Shown here piece by piece: positions 11,646-23,790 of a DNA stretch of 64,000 bases (its first letter is position 1; every line of letters starts with the position of its first letter). The position numbers were made by a program, and so were the translations under genes. The DNA comes from Liquidambar formosana (Eukaryota; Streptophyta; Magnoliopsida; Saxifragales; Altingiaceae). The DNA lies in assembly GCA_039720395.1 (NCBI GenBank), contig CM077833.1:14445133-14509132 (forward strand), read 5' to 3'. A model generated the notes under the pieces. The model had not been told where the DNA came from. It saw only the letters and a list, made by a program, of their open reading frames with translations, and did not search any database.

Positions 11646-14301
11646 GGCCTACCTATCTAAAATTCCACCTTTATTGGATATTTGGATCTCACTCACATTA
11701 ATTCAAAACTCCATAAAGTCCACATCATAATATTAAGTATCCCCACTTCAGTGTATGGGTTTTTATGAGCCTCAATAAATGGCATCTCAATCTTTCAAGT
11801 GGCGCCTTTTGGGGTTGGTTGAGCAGTTAGACTGTGTGTATACTCCTCAAAGGTCAAGTCGTCATTTCAATTCCTTATAATTATTATTGCTTGTGTGAGT
11901 ACAAAGCATCTTTCATGGATCACTGGGGGATTAGTTTGAAATCAAACCTCAGTAGGAGTGTTCCTTTGGATATCCTTGATCGTTAAATTATTATTTAAAA
12001 AAAAAAAAAAAACACACCTTTCAAGTGGTAGGTCGAATACGGATAAACACATTAAAAAGCATAGGTCGTGTGTTCGAAAACTCACTTGCATAACAATCTA
12101 CTTGTGGCTACCTCAAGGTATTTCAAATGGTTCTGTAATTACTTGACACATGTAAGCTAGGGGGACTATATAAGTCCATGGGATTAGTCTCATCTCAAAA
12201 GTATGAGGATAACCATGCTAAGCACAAAATTTTTTTGAAAAAAAAGGTAGGAAAAAAGAAAAACAATATGATGTATTGCCTTGCTTGACCCTACTTTAAC
12301 AATTTTTCTTTTTATTAATTTTTTTTTTCAGCCGTTGAGATATTCAAAACTTCAACTGATTAATCCTTTAAATATAGGTAATGACATGGGTTACTTTGTT
12401 TCCATTATCATCCAATATAAACTTAATTAATGACTAATCCCGAAAGAGAATGATAAATCAAAATCAAAACCTCCCACCTTTTAATATTTTAAAGTTCCAT
12501 AAATCACTTAATCACCTCTTGGAACTTTTTGTTCGGAGTGATGGACTTGACGAATACTTGGAAAAATCTAAAATGGATGAAAAATTGAATAAGCTGCAAA
12601 ATGGGCTACAAAAGGCACAGACATTATGGGCCGGGTGCTTCTTTACGCCGAATGAGGCATCAGTGGCCTAGTAAGCTTGACCTTTAATTAATTAAACTAG
12701 GGAGTATCGAAGTCTTTCCTTTTCCTACGTGCACTTATTTACCAGCAATGAAATTACAGGTACTAACTCCGCAGATGTTGTTCTCAAAGACCAGGGCCAG
12801 TGCTGATATAAGGCAGATCAGGCAATCACCTAAAGCTCCTCAGTTTTTAATAAAAATTAAGGTCCCCGATTAGTTGTTATCTTTGTAGTAGGTCAAAAGA
12901 AAAAAAAAAAAAAAAAAAAAAAACAACACAGTTATTTTAATAGGGCTTCTATTAGCAACCCAAGACTTGCTTTTTATCTCATTCTTATTTTATTTTTTAA
13001 GATTTTTTGAAAGAAAAAGGAAGAAAGGAAAAAAGAAAGAAAGAAAGTCGGCGCTTGGATATTTTATACTCCTATATGATTGTATGAATGACATTTTCTT
13101 TGTCTAGCCTGCCCTATGAGCTTCATAAGAAGATGTATTTCATAGTTGGTATTTCTCCGTTCTTATTTTATTGTCCTTTTTGAAAAAATACGTTTGTTTA
13201 GAATACTTTATTAAATGCTTTCAAATTAATATTTATATTTTAAAATTCTAATTTTACTCTTAAGGGTACAAAACATTAGAAAGAAATAAAATGCATTTTT
13301 AAGGATAATTTAGAAAATCAAATAAAAAGAATCATTGACTTTTTGAATATAACAATAATTTTAAAACATCCCAAAATAAAAAAAAGGCTAATTAAATAAG
13401 AATGGAAGGAGTAATTTTTTATTTGTTTTTTAAGTGATTAAATAGGTGGAAGTGTTTGTTTTCAAAAAAATAAAAAATAAAAAGGAAAAGAGGGAAACAC
13501 ACGAGAGGTTGACAGGGCAAACATGAGCCAGATGATTAATTTGGGGTCTAAAGAGAGAGAGCATAAAATGGGTTTTTTAAATGTGTGCTTTTAAACATAT
13601 GTTAAATTATAATTAATAATTTAATTATTATAATAAAAATAATAAAAATGCATTGTAAATTATTAAAATTACGTGAAAAGTTATAAAAATATATTTTTTC
13701 ATGTATTGATCGACTATTAATTATAACTTAACATGCAAAACACACGTTAAATAAACCAATGATTAATTTGGCAGAAGTTAACAGCAGTAATGATCTGCTA
13801 AAGCCTGTAAGAGTCTTACAGGGCTAATGAGTAGATTCTGTCAGGACTCAGGATCGTATGGGGGCGGCCACTTTTGAAGGCTACACAGATAGAGGGGCGT
13901 TGCTAATGATTTACGGAGGCATGTCAGTTGTACGTAGCATTGAAGGTCGTGGCTTCTACCTCTCCGATTGGACATCCATTACCTCAACCAATGGCTTCTC
14001 TAAAGTGATACTTCGTCTATACACAAAGCAGTGAGTATGGTACCACTTCAACATTTTTATTTTATTTTTATTTTTTTTACCATAGATTGAATTTACATTA
14101 ATCCGACATAAATCCTAATATTAATAAATATATATCAATTTTTTTATATATATTTAAACTCAAAATCACTTAGATAACAAATTAAGAGAAAGTCACTACA
14201 TCGGATTATCATGCCTTTGGTATATTTTTATTTCAAAATCAATCACATTCTCTTTATTTATTTATTAGTTACATTTTGTGGTAGTATATATATATATATA
14301 T
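11646..14301. other. Intergenic, degraded repeats only
   Basis: Contains possible tRNA-like SINE relics near 11810-11880 and 12010-12100, the truncated Stowaway-like unit at 13153-13412 and A/T homopolymers. The short open frame at 12450-12671 has no recognisable motif. Confidence 0.4.
13153..13412. mobile_element. Stowaway-like MITE, diverged copy
   Basis: The left end TTCTCCGTTCTTATTTTATT is matched in inverted orientation by the right end (AATTAAATAAGAATGGAAGG followed by AGTAA). The interior resembles parts of the element at 4533-5001 (runs such as TATTAAATGCTTTC and AAAACAT). The termini are decayed, so the exact boundaries are uncertain. Confidence 0.5.
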
Positions 14302-14483
14302 ACACGGTTCTGTTTCCATCAGCACGTGTTGATATAAGTGTCTGTCTCTCGCGTTTCCTCTCCCAAGGCTTGTACCCTTTGCATTAATCCAATGTACCTC
14401 ATATTCCACTAATGCACAAAATACAACTCTCAATGTGGATATTGATATAAGTTATATCAGGACGTACTTACCTGCTCATCATC
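14302..14483 (+). repeat. (TA)n-flanked foldback repeat, copy 1
   Basis: Shares with 17696-17812, 29105-29280 and 29670-29845 the order CGGTT..GTTTCCATCAGCACGTGTTGATATAAG, TTGCATTAATCCAATG, CTAATGCACAAAATACAACTC, TTGATATAAGTTATATCA, and GCTCATCATCC. Both ends run straight into (TA)n tracts. The outer half of the left hairpin arm is replaced by unrelated sequence in this copy. Confidence 0.7.
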
Positions 14484-15140
14484 CTATATATATATATATA
14501 GGATGACTCTATATACATATTTGAGTGAATAGTTGGTTTGCAAACCAACTAATCGGAATAGCTCACAAACAAATTTGATAAGAGTTTGACTTGAATTAGA
14601 AAAATCATTAAGCATAGCAAACTCTAAACTTGAGTTTAAAAGACATTTAAGAAACAAGTCAAGCTTAAGCAGACAGAAGTTCGGCTCGATTAGACTCACA
14701 AATGTTGGAAAGTAAAGAGACCTTGATATAGAACATAAAAATAAAGGAGAACTGAACTTATCGACTAAGGCTTGTGAGGATGTTTCCCTTAAAAAGTACA
14801 TCACTCTCCATATCACAAATTGCTCGTTACAGATGGCCAGTGGTGGTCTACATTCCAGGGTACAACAGTCGCATTTGCCATAGGCATGTACTCGCAATGT
14901 TGGAAAGATATGATGTGAACCTCTCGGATTGCTCTTTCGTCGGACAGAAATTGTAGAATCAGAAAACTCAAAGATTAAACTGTAAAACTTGAAGAACTCG
15001 AGAACACAACACATATAGAACTATTAGAGAAAATAAGAACTTAGAACAAAGAGATATATAGAGAGAGGGATAGAGAAAGCTGTGTAGCTTGGGGTGATTT
15101 CCGTAGTGAGGAGGGGTCTCTATATTTATTTATTATTTTT
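14484..15140. other. No supported gene
   Basis: The minus-strand open frame at 14484-15014 has no recognisable domain. The sequence contains GTTTGCAAACCAAC and other short palindromes and resembles an old inactive repeat related in style to 33683-34062. Confidence 0.35.
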
Positions 15141-15245
15141 TGGTAACGTAGATAAAAAAAAATTTCATTACATTAGCATATAACTAACCTTAGACTCAAA
15201 CCTTAGCCTTTGGGGACACATGCCCTCACGGCCTTAAATAATTTT
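15141..15245 (-). repeat. Possible tRNA-derived SINE relic
   Basis: On the minus strand: GGCCGTGAGGGCATGTGTCC, then GGCTAAGGTTTGAGTCTAAG (B-box-like GGTTTGAGTC), then an A-rich tail (AAATTTTTTTTTATC). No flanking duplication was identified. Confidence 0.35.
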
Positions 15246-15899
15246 TCCTTTTTTGGGGGAAATTACTTTTTGGTAATTCTACCCAATATAATACCAAAAA
15301 GAGGAATTTGGTAATCATTTTAAAACATATATACAAGTCAATTTGTTATAAGTTGACAGGCAATATGATCATATAGATTGAGCTTATACAACATATACTT
15401 ATGATTAATTATGAATTTTTTGTCCAAAGTTTGATGCCATTTAAAATAAAAAATGCGCTCTAGTGATTGAATCCAAATAAAAAGGAAGACAATGAATTAC
15501 TTTTTAGAAAAGGGCACGGAATTGGAAAATTTTTGATACCTACGAGAAAGCACCCATTTGGATTATGATAAATCTTTCAGGATTTTACTTTTGATTAATA
15601 ATTAAAAAATAGTAGTATATGCTTTTTTTTTTTTTTTTTTTTGGGTGTATTTAGTAAGAACTAACAATTAATGATAGTTAATGGCTCTTGAATCTAACGG
15701 CATTTCTCATCTCAATAATGATGTAGCATTTGTGGAGGTCTTGACGTTCGACTTTTTGTAATTGTATTTTCTTATCATTTGGTAAAAAAAAAAAACAAGA
15801 ACCAACAGTGATACAAAATATACAACAAATATTAAAAGCAAATTGTGAGCGTACCAATTGTCACCATGCTGTTCGTTTTTACCTATATTTTATCTGCTT

Positions 15900-16600
15900 T
15901 TAGTTCTGATGGTGCTAACCCCAGAAGATTAGCATATGAATAAGAGTCGCTACCTAGAAGGGTTTAGGACCAATTTTGTTGACCAAATAAAGGTTTGGAA
16001 TTAGGGTACATGTTGGGAAAGTATTAGGCACCTAACAATACCCGGTAATAAACCGACCCTCATTTTGCATTCATTGATCATATTTAATATTTTAATTTAA
16101 TCTGAATTGCCTTTGAATCATGTAACAAAGACACACACAAATGACAAGTTAATAGTATAGGATAACATTATAAACAATTAATGACAAAATATAAATAATA
16201 ATTAAAACTAACGTATGTACACATTTTATATGTACACGCATGTTACTAAACAATACCTGTACAAATGTTAGATACCAAATTTAAAATATTAACTAAGAAA
16301 TAATAATAAACTAATAACAATAAACTAATAACATTAATAAACTAATAAAAATTAGGGAAAGAAGTAACATGTGTATACATATGCTAGATATGCGTACGCA
16401 TCACATGTCATGCGTACGCATAATTACATCATGCGTGCGTATGGCATCACTGATTCATCTTTTCCACGACGAAAGCAGCTCACCTGCAAAAGGGGTTAAT
16501 CCAAACGAATATTGTATGCAACAAAATCACAATCCGAACAATTTATGCAATCCTACTATCAAGTATCAAAAGAAATAGGTTGGTATTCAAACTGTCCCTC
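15900..16600 (+). mobile_element. Possible LTR-retrotransposon (Ogre/Tat-like) fragment
   Basis: Contains AGAGTCGCTACCTAGAAGGG, GTTTAGGACC and a GTATTAGGCACCTAACAATA-type stretch. This kind of string is common near LTRs of large Ty3/Gypsy Tat/Ogre elements, as far as I recall. No gag or pol domain is present, so it can only be a fragment. Low confidence. Confidence 0.3.
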
Positions 16601-17034
16601 AGGTCCACTGTTAATCCAGCAGCATCTCTTCCATTGAGTCAAGCAAGCTGTTTCCTTTTCTCACAAGTCATCTCTCTTTTATTTTCTCTCAATGCAATTT
16701 CTCTCTTTTTTAGTATTTTCCTTATAAGAGCTCTACTCCTTAAGTCTCTCTTTCTCTTTATTTTCTCTCAGAGTCTTAGCATTCCCTTTTGACCCTTTAA
16801 TTTTTTGGTGTCCCTTAACTCTGCCAAGCTCTTACTATTTATAGGGAAGTGCAAACTTATTCACTTACCTAATTTCCTCCACTATTTCCCACTTCTTTTA
16901 TTTTGCACCATTCTACATATCTCTCATTTACCTAATTTCCCTTACCATTCCCTGCTTCTATCCATTCTTGGAGTGGGTTTCTCACTTAAAAAGAAAAGAA
17001 GTTGTGGAAACAGTGAAGTTACCAGTCAATATGA

Positions 17035-17480
17035 CATAAGTTGACAGTCATAAGAAGTGAAGTTGACAGTTATTTTGAAGCAAAACAGCAGCAGCTTTTT
17101 AGTACTTAAGATAAATGGTAAATGAATCACTTATGATAAATGGTGGATACACTACTTGGTAAATGAGAGATGAATTCATCACTATTTCAAATGTTAGGTG
17201 AATGTGAGCATATATAAAGATGGCTTTGGTTGGAGACAAGGAACACAATGAAGAGGGAATGAGTTGAAATGAATGAGAGATGAATGAGAATGGTGAGAAA
17301 GGTGTATAGGGAAGACTCTACCCAATTGGACTTATTATATATATATATATATATACACACACACATACATATATATGTATCTAACCCAATTGTTTGCTTT
17401 ACTCGCAGAAAAGAGACTTTAGTTTGACAATAACCTATCACAGATTTCATCATCAAGAACTCACTATCAAATATAGGAAC
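17035..17480 (+). repeat. Inverted-duplication arm B
   Basis: Diverged inverted copy of 11160-11580. Shared landmarks in the same order include TGGTGGATACACTACTTGG, a CATATATAAAG TATA-like box, GGCTTTGGTTGGAGACAAGG, ATGAATGAGAATGGTGAGAA, GACTCTACCCAATTGG and a microsatellite of TA/CA units. The part matching the arm A open frame is frameshifted here, suggesting both arms are non-functional duplicates. Confidence 0.6.
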
Positions 17481-17695
17481 AAAATGAGGATGTCTGCACA
17501 AATTAAGTGAGCCTTCGTCACATTTGAAAGAATGCGAATTAGATGCTTCTCTAGCTTTATGATTATAATTTTTGTATGGATGAGAAGTTTCCACCAGAGC
17601 TTCCTCATAATCCACCATATATTTATCTTTTGCTAGTTATGTAGTCTTTAGTTTCTTAGTTTTAGAATTTTTAACATTGTGACATTTGTTGATAT

Positions 17696-17812
17696 ATATG
17701 TATACGGTTATATTCCCATCAACACTTGTTGATATAAGTTATATTAGTACTATGCATTGGGAGTTATACCCATTGCATTGATCTAATGTACCTCATATCC
17801 CACTAATGTACC
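17696..17812 (+). repeat. (TA)n-flanked foldback repeat, copy 2 (truncated)
   Basis: Retains the left end (TATACGGTTATATTCCCATC) and middle (GCATTGGGAGTTATACCC, TGATCTAATGTACCTCATAT) of the family but lacks the right end. It abuts a GATATATATGTATA tract. Confidence 0.65.
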
Positions 17813-18008
17813 TCATAGAGCTCAACCCTCATGTATGGTAAAAGAGAAAAGAAGAAAGATGGAAAGGGGAGAAGGGATGGATGATCCATCAAATCAATTT
17901 TTTTTTTCTCTGCCCAAAAATGGGAGGATGAGGGAGGGAAAGAGTTGGCCGGACTTATGCAAAGACATGTATAATCTACCTAACTACAAATTTAGGCATA
18001 TTTAGTTA

Positions 18009-18311
18009 GGGCCTGTTTGGTTGTCCCATTCGAAATTAAACAATTCAAAAAAATTTATATAGGGTCGAAGGCACAAATCTATCACGTTGAATTAGAATAG
18101 TTTTAAAATGTTGTAACTATCACTATAATTGATATTGTAAAATTAATTTTAAGAAATTCATGAAATATTACTATTTTGAATTACCACTCATAGTTGCGAT
18201 GATAACTATCATTTTCTTGAATTTGTTAATTCAAGATGATAGAGTGTGCCTTCAACACTATGTAAAATTTCTTAAATTGTTTAATTTCGAATTAGACAAC
18301 CAAACAGGCCC
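18009..18311. mobile_element. Harbinger/Tourist-type MITE with TTA target duplication
   Basis: A 303-bp element that starts GGGCCTGTTTGGTTGTCCCA and ends with the inverse (AGACAACCAAACAGGCCC). Terminal inverted similarity extends about 65 bp inward, including TTCGAAATTAAACAATT and GTGCCTTC. The trinucleotide TTA flanks both ends (18006-18008 and 18312-18314). Termini and TTA duplication match PIF/Harbinger-derived MITEs. A diverged fragment with similar left end is at about 53178-53290. Confidence 0.85.
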
Positions 18312-19582
18312 TTAGATAATTTGTTTGTTAGCTAGTTTTGTGACCGAAGAAGTTAGTAAGTCTAGGCTTTTTTTAATTTTGTTTTTCTTGTACTCTTTGT
18401 ATGATTTTTATTCTTTTAATAAATTTAGAGCTAGTGTATGATTAGAAGCATCTTGGGTGCCTACAAAATTGGGATCTTGATTGTTTCATGATGCTTGAAG
18501 CTCTTTCATTTCAAAAAATAAAGAAGAAACAAATAAAAATAGAAGAGTAGAATAGTAAAATGAATATTTTTAAAGTGTACATTAACGTAGTCCAACGGCC
18601 ACCCCCCATATATATATATTATAAAAAAATATGGAAAAGAGAAAAGAGTTTACCTTCCTAGGGATACAAAAATCAACTAGTCTAACCTTTAGTTTTTCCA
18701 TCCTTCCTATCTAACATAACCTAATGGAAATTATTCCATCCAAACGTTGTCCAAGTCCCACATTGGTATGACATTAGATTTTTCATTTATGTTTCAAATT
18801 CATATGAAAAGTCCATTCCCATCTTGTTCTGTCCCATTTGTGCTTTAGTGAGCCAATGAGATGAATTGAAAAACTCATTATGCCCCGACAACCTAAAATT
18901 ATCTAAAAAAACATAGTGGAAAATAATTCTTTTAGTTCACTTATTCCCTTAGTCAATCATTTTTCATATTTTTAACGATTTTTTTTTTTTTTTTTTGAAA
19001 AGCTCCTATTAAGATTTGTGAAATCACTCATAATTTGAAATGCGCGCAGCATATAAAAGATCAAAATAAATAATAATAACAACTACAAATTGTTCACATC
19101 ATAATAATTACCAAATTTAATGAAACAACCAAAACAACCACTAGATCGATTTCATCACCTCGAATTTTTTTTTCCCTTTTTTTTTTTTTTTGGCGAAACC
19201 CATACCCAACATTGAAAATCCAAATTGTCCATGTCAAAAATTGTTCACAAAAACTATGACCACCATTAAATTGTTCATGTCTCACATTTCCCACATCATT
19301 TCACCATCTTTACAATATTTGAAAAAAAATTAAAATTCATTAATAACACATAATGGAAAGTGATATTATTAACCAAAATGCACCATTTTGTTAGTGTTTA
19401 ACACTCATTATGTCCCTGCCATTCCTATCTTCAACAGGCCGGTGTTGAATTTTCCCGAGCAGGCCCTAAATATTAGACAGCAATATTCTTATTGCACAAC
19501 CAATAAAAAGAAAAAAAAAAAAAAACTAATTAGCAAAACAGGAATGTGGAAAGTATAATGTGGATGAAACTAGAAAGGGAGA

Positions 19583-19979
19583 GGCTATTGCCGACCCATA
19601 AAGTACTCTAAGTCCCCCTTAGTTTATACTTTTTAAGGTTTTATGAAAAACTTAAAAGGTTTTTATGAAAACTAGTCACGTAGTCTATTAGAGAACACCA
19701 TTCTGAACAACTTTCTAGAAAAAAGTTCTTCCAAAATTTATCATTTAAGCAAACTTTTTGATCATTTATAATCTCTATTTTATTTTCCGTGAAAAATGGC
19801 CAAAAACTCTATTTAAATGACAGATTTTGAAAAAAATTTCTTCTATAAAATTGTCCGGAATAATGTTTCCAAATAGACTACGTGAACTAGTTTTCGTAAT
19901 TTTTTTTATATTTTTCATAAAACCTTAAAAAATATAAATTAAATGGGGATTTAAAGTATTTTATGTGATGACAATAGCC
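19583..19979. mobile_element. Long-TIR MITE, family 1 copy B
   Basis: Begins GGCTATTGCCGACCCATAAA and ends with its inverse (TTTATGTGATGACAATAGCC). The body shares ACTAGTCACGTAGTCTATTA, CAACTTTCTAGAAAAAAG and TTTTTCATAAAACCTTAAAA with copy A at 8434-8851. Confidence 0.7.
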
Positions 19980-21306
19980 TAACCCAACTAAAAATTAAAG
20001 TATTGCGTGCAAGCTTTGTTATTCTTTATTCACGAAGGAAGCTAGTGACGTGCCCACTATTGAAATGCAAATGCATGCATATGCTATTTACATGTATTAT
20101 TATCATTATAATAATAATATAAATAATATAAATAATTTTTTATTATAATAATGAAGGGATATAGAAAAGCAAGGTCATAATTTTGAAAAGGCAAATGACT
20201 AGTTAGGTATAGAATGGAACATATACTAGAAAAATCCACTGAGGCATCTTAAAACAGATAAAAGCGGATTACAAAAGTTAGTGCATGAAAAGAAACAAAC
20301 CAGACACACTTTATCCTCATCGTCGAGATCTTCAAAATAAAGAATCCAAATCTGATTTTAATAAGACACGCACAAACATAAATTACTCGTCCAGCAAAAA
20401 CAAAAAAAAAATCCTATATGTAAGGTAGGATCAAAGATACCATTTTTGTGTTTAATTTTAAATATAATTTTGCAGTTATTAGATTTGATCACACGATTTA
20501 ATAATATTTAAAATTACTAACGTACGTGATCAAACTCTTCTCATCATTTGACAAATTAGCTTGTGTTAAAATTATATGGAGTACGTATATAAAAATTATG
20601 TCCCTTGACCCTTATCGACACTCACGATATTGAGGGTGTGTGAGTAAAAAGTTTTGAATTGAGTGTAAATGGATCCCTTATATATATATATATATATGAA
20701 ATTGATTGGCCGGGTTTGAGATGTCCTGCACGTTTGGGACATGATCGCACAATTCGGAGTTATGCATGACAGCTACACTTACATATGTGAATGCTGCGTA
20801 TAGTTCCATGGTGTGGGATCATGTCCCAGATGTAAGAGACATCGACCTAATTAATCAGAATCCCATATATATAGAATCATTTTAAAAGCATTTGAATTAA
20901 TCAGAATCCCATATATATAGAATCATTGTAAAAGCATTTGTGTACAAAGAGGATCCTTGCTTGATTTCCATGTGATTTCCGACTTTCCGTTATATTGGTG
21001 TTTATTTGTTTTTTATAGTGTACATCTTTATATTTGTCCCTTTTCTTTGGATGGTCCATTCTATACACCTAAGAGGGGGAAAAAAAGGAAAAAGAAAGAG
21101 AGCATGGTTTCTTGGGAATGGACTATTTAAAGGCGGCAATGCCTATAAAAATTGTGTAAAAATTGTTAGTGGTTTGGCATGCATCGGGGGCTATTCCTTC
21201 CTTTGTCGCATAAGACAATTTTGAAAGCAACTGTTAGGTATAATGACTTGCAATTAAACTTGAGGGGTGGCGTGCACTGGCATAAAATATGAATCCAGAA
21301 TTCGAG

Positions 21307-21348
<42 letters not shown>

Positions 21349-23387
21349 GGGGGGGGGGGGTTTATAATTATGTAACCAACTCCGTAACACATGGAGTCAT
21401 GGAGACAGATATGAGCACTATAGGAGAAATACTCGCAGAGGTAATTATGTAATATCAAATCAATTGTACATGGAGACAGGCATTAGTATTACAAGAAATT
21501 AAACATTTTTACAATGTTAGATAAATCAAGATCATGAAAATATAAAGTCATTGAACTAGCCTAACGGTGAGGGATGGTGAAGATAAAAATTAAGGTAGGA
21601 ATAGAATAGGTTAAAAATTTGAACTCCTCAGATTATACCCAAAAAAAGAAAAAAAGAAAAAAGAGAAGAGATCATGAAAATAAAAATAAAAATATGCATG
21701 CTAGACTGTCAAGCTAACCAATGTCAAGAAAAGATCAATAATGGATCTCACCCACTCCTAATATTTTCTTATTGCATTCATATGACTGTCATTACTAAAT
21801 ATGCATGTTAGACTTTGATGATAACCAATGTCTTATTGTAGAGTTGAAGCCCTTACCCCTAAGAGTTCTGACTCTTATTTTCAAGCAGAGGACAAAGGAA
21901 GTGGGATACCTCTTCCCTTGATTGGCAGATAAGGTCAATTACTTGGTTTTGTTTTTACTTTTTAATGTTAAATTTAGGTACAACGTCAAAAAGACTGCCA
22001 CCTATTTAAGGAGCATTTTGAGGGAGGTGGGATACCTCTTTCACTTTTGTTAGATTGCACATTCTGATTCTATCATATTGGGTGGATGAATCGTCACCAT
22101 TTAGAGAAGAAAAGTGGAATAATCTTCATGCCACTGCGGCATCAATTCCTTTGTCAACACCTCGATCAACAAACAAATATATAAGAGTATATGGCCGTAT
22201 AGGATTTGTAGCTAGTGTTGGGACCAAAGAATATATATAGGTACAACTTTTTCTGTACTGTGGTGATGATGCTCCAAGCTAGCTATTGTCATTTAGAGAG
22301 AATGAGTGGTCATGTACTTTTAGTATTCTAAAACATGGCGCACCCATAAAGAACATAGAGGACCCAAAAAGCTTTTCGTTTAATATCTTTGTAATGCTGT
22401 TGCGGTTAGTCCCATACTCCTATATATATAGGTCAGCCTGGCCTGGCCAACCAATTCAACACCTTTGAAGAGACCTAACTAGAGACTTTGCAGGCGTGAC
22501 ACACAGCAAGTGCGAGTCACGAACACCTCCAAAGCACTTCAGATAGACAGCCAATGGATGGGTTTCCTTTTAATGGAAGTTTGAACCAATGGCAATGAGC
22601 CCTAGCTCATTAGGGTTTTTGGTTTTTTAGTGGAATTGAATGACTCTATACCTGCATGGTGGTAATGTGGTCCATTGTGGATATTTATTTATTTATTCGT
22701 TGTAATTATTATTATCATTATTCCTACCTAATTTGATATATTTTAGTATACTTAATGAACTTTATGACTGTCATAATTTTCTACTAGACTAGGTCAATTA
22801 ATAATGCCGGTGAAGCTATTGACATGGAAGCCTAATGATATTTGTCTCACTTGTTAAGCGAGTAACCTAGTAGTCCAAGTATTCTTAGCCAATATTATTT
22901 CCGTGTTATCCAGGTTTGAAATATTTCCCCCTTAGACAGACTCGATATTATTGTTATTATTATTATTATATATATTGGATTCTATTGATTGTTAGAAAAA
23001 ATTCAAAAAAAAAAAAAAAGGAAGGAAAAATATAGTTCTTTGCATTTGTTAAAGATCGTGGGAACCAAATCCCCTATTGCAGGAAGGCAGCCCGCAGCCC
23101 GCAGCCCTGCCTTGGGGAATGGAATTTGGTAAACGAATGAAGAATGAGCTTCGCTCAAAATGGATTGAGACTTGAGAACCACAAGGCAAGAAGCCCAATT
23201 CCGAAGTCACCCCACACTCTAGTTTGAACCCAGTTCTTCTAGTTTGATCCCAAAGAGCTAGCCCAACACCAATCATGATAGAAGCAAAATCTTCCATGTT
23301 GGCCCAATACCGAATCGGAAGATAGCCTAGACTCGGAACCCTCTATCAACTAAAGTCTTCAACATTCAACAAAGAATATGTCAAGCA
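19980..23387. other. Gene-poor spacer with small repeats
   Basis: Contains a 40-odd-bp tandem duplication with AATCCCATATATATAGAATC (about 20853-20940), a foldback around 20700-20860 (GGGACATGATC and its inverse), and a (GA)n tract followed by a G-run at 21310-21360. Short open frames such as 21006-21224, 22055-22240 and 23049-23297 carry no recognisable motif. Confidence 0.4.
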
Positions 23388-23780
23388 TAGTTATTAAACC
23401 CGGACTAGTCATTGACCTAGTCTGGAGGTCGGGTAATTGGCTCAATCCTCGGGTTACCAGTTAGACTAGTCATATAATTAAAATAATATTAAGTGATTAA
23501 AATAATATCAAAAAATAAAATATATACATTTACGCTTTAAATAATATGTGTTGTAAAGCTTTCCACATTAGCATTAGGTGGTCTAGTAGTTAAGAACTCC
23601 TTTGAAATTTGTACATCCACGTTTCGTACCTGTGTAACCTGACCGGTTTGCATCCAGTTAGCATAAAAAACCGACTGGTTTAGACCCGTTCATTTGGTTC
23701 AATAGCATTTCCGATCCAATTAAAAACCCGGATCGGTTTGGTGTCCGGTTTATCGGTCCGATCCGGGTTTAATAACACTG
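23388..23780. mobile_element. Mutator-like MITE, family 2 copy A, 10-bp TSD
   Basis: A 393-bp element between TAGTTATTAAACCCGG and the inverse end CCGGGTTTAATAACACTG. The decamer ATGTCAAGCA is present on both sides (23378-23387 and 23781-23790). The interior is rich in CCGGTTTGG-type sequence and has no coding capacity. Related copies are at 44925-45374 and about 53366-53713. Confidence 0.85.
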
Positions 23781-23790
23781 ATGTCAAGCA

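Noticed and set aside
12450..12671. 73-codon plus-strand frame
   Set aside because: Lysine/asparagine-rich composition typical of AT-rich spacer; no similarity recognised.
17187..17618. 143-codon minus-strand frame
   Set aside because: It runs antisense through the inverted-duplication arm and a TA/CA microsatellite; no motif and no conservation in the other arm.
22430..22560. Possible microRNA precursor or promoter (TATATATATAGG followed by GC-rich stretch)
   Set aside because: No known plant miRNA sequence or strong hairpin could be recognised by eye.
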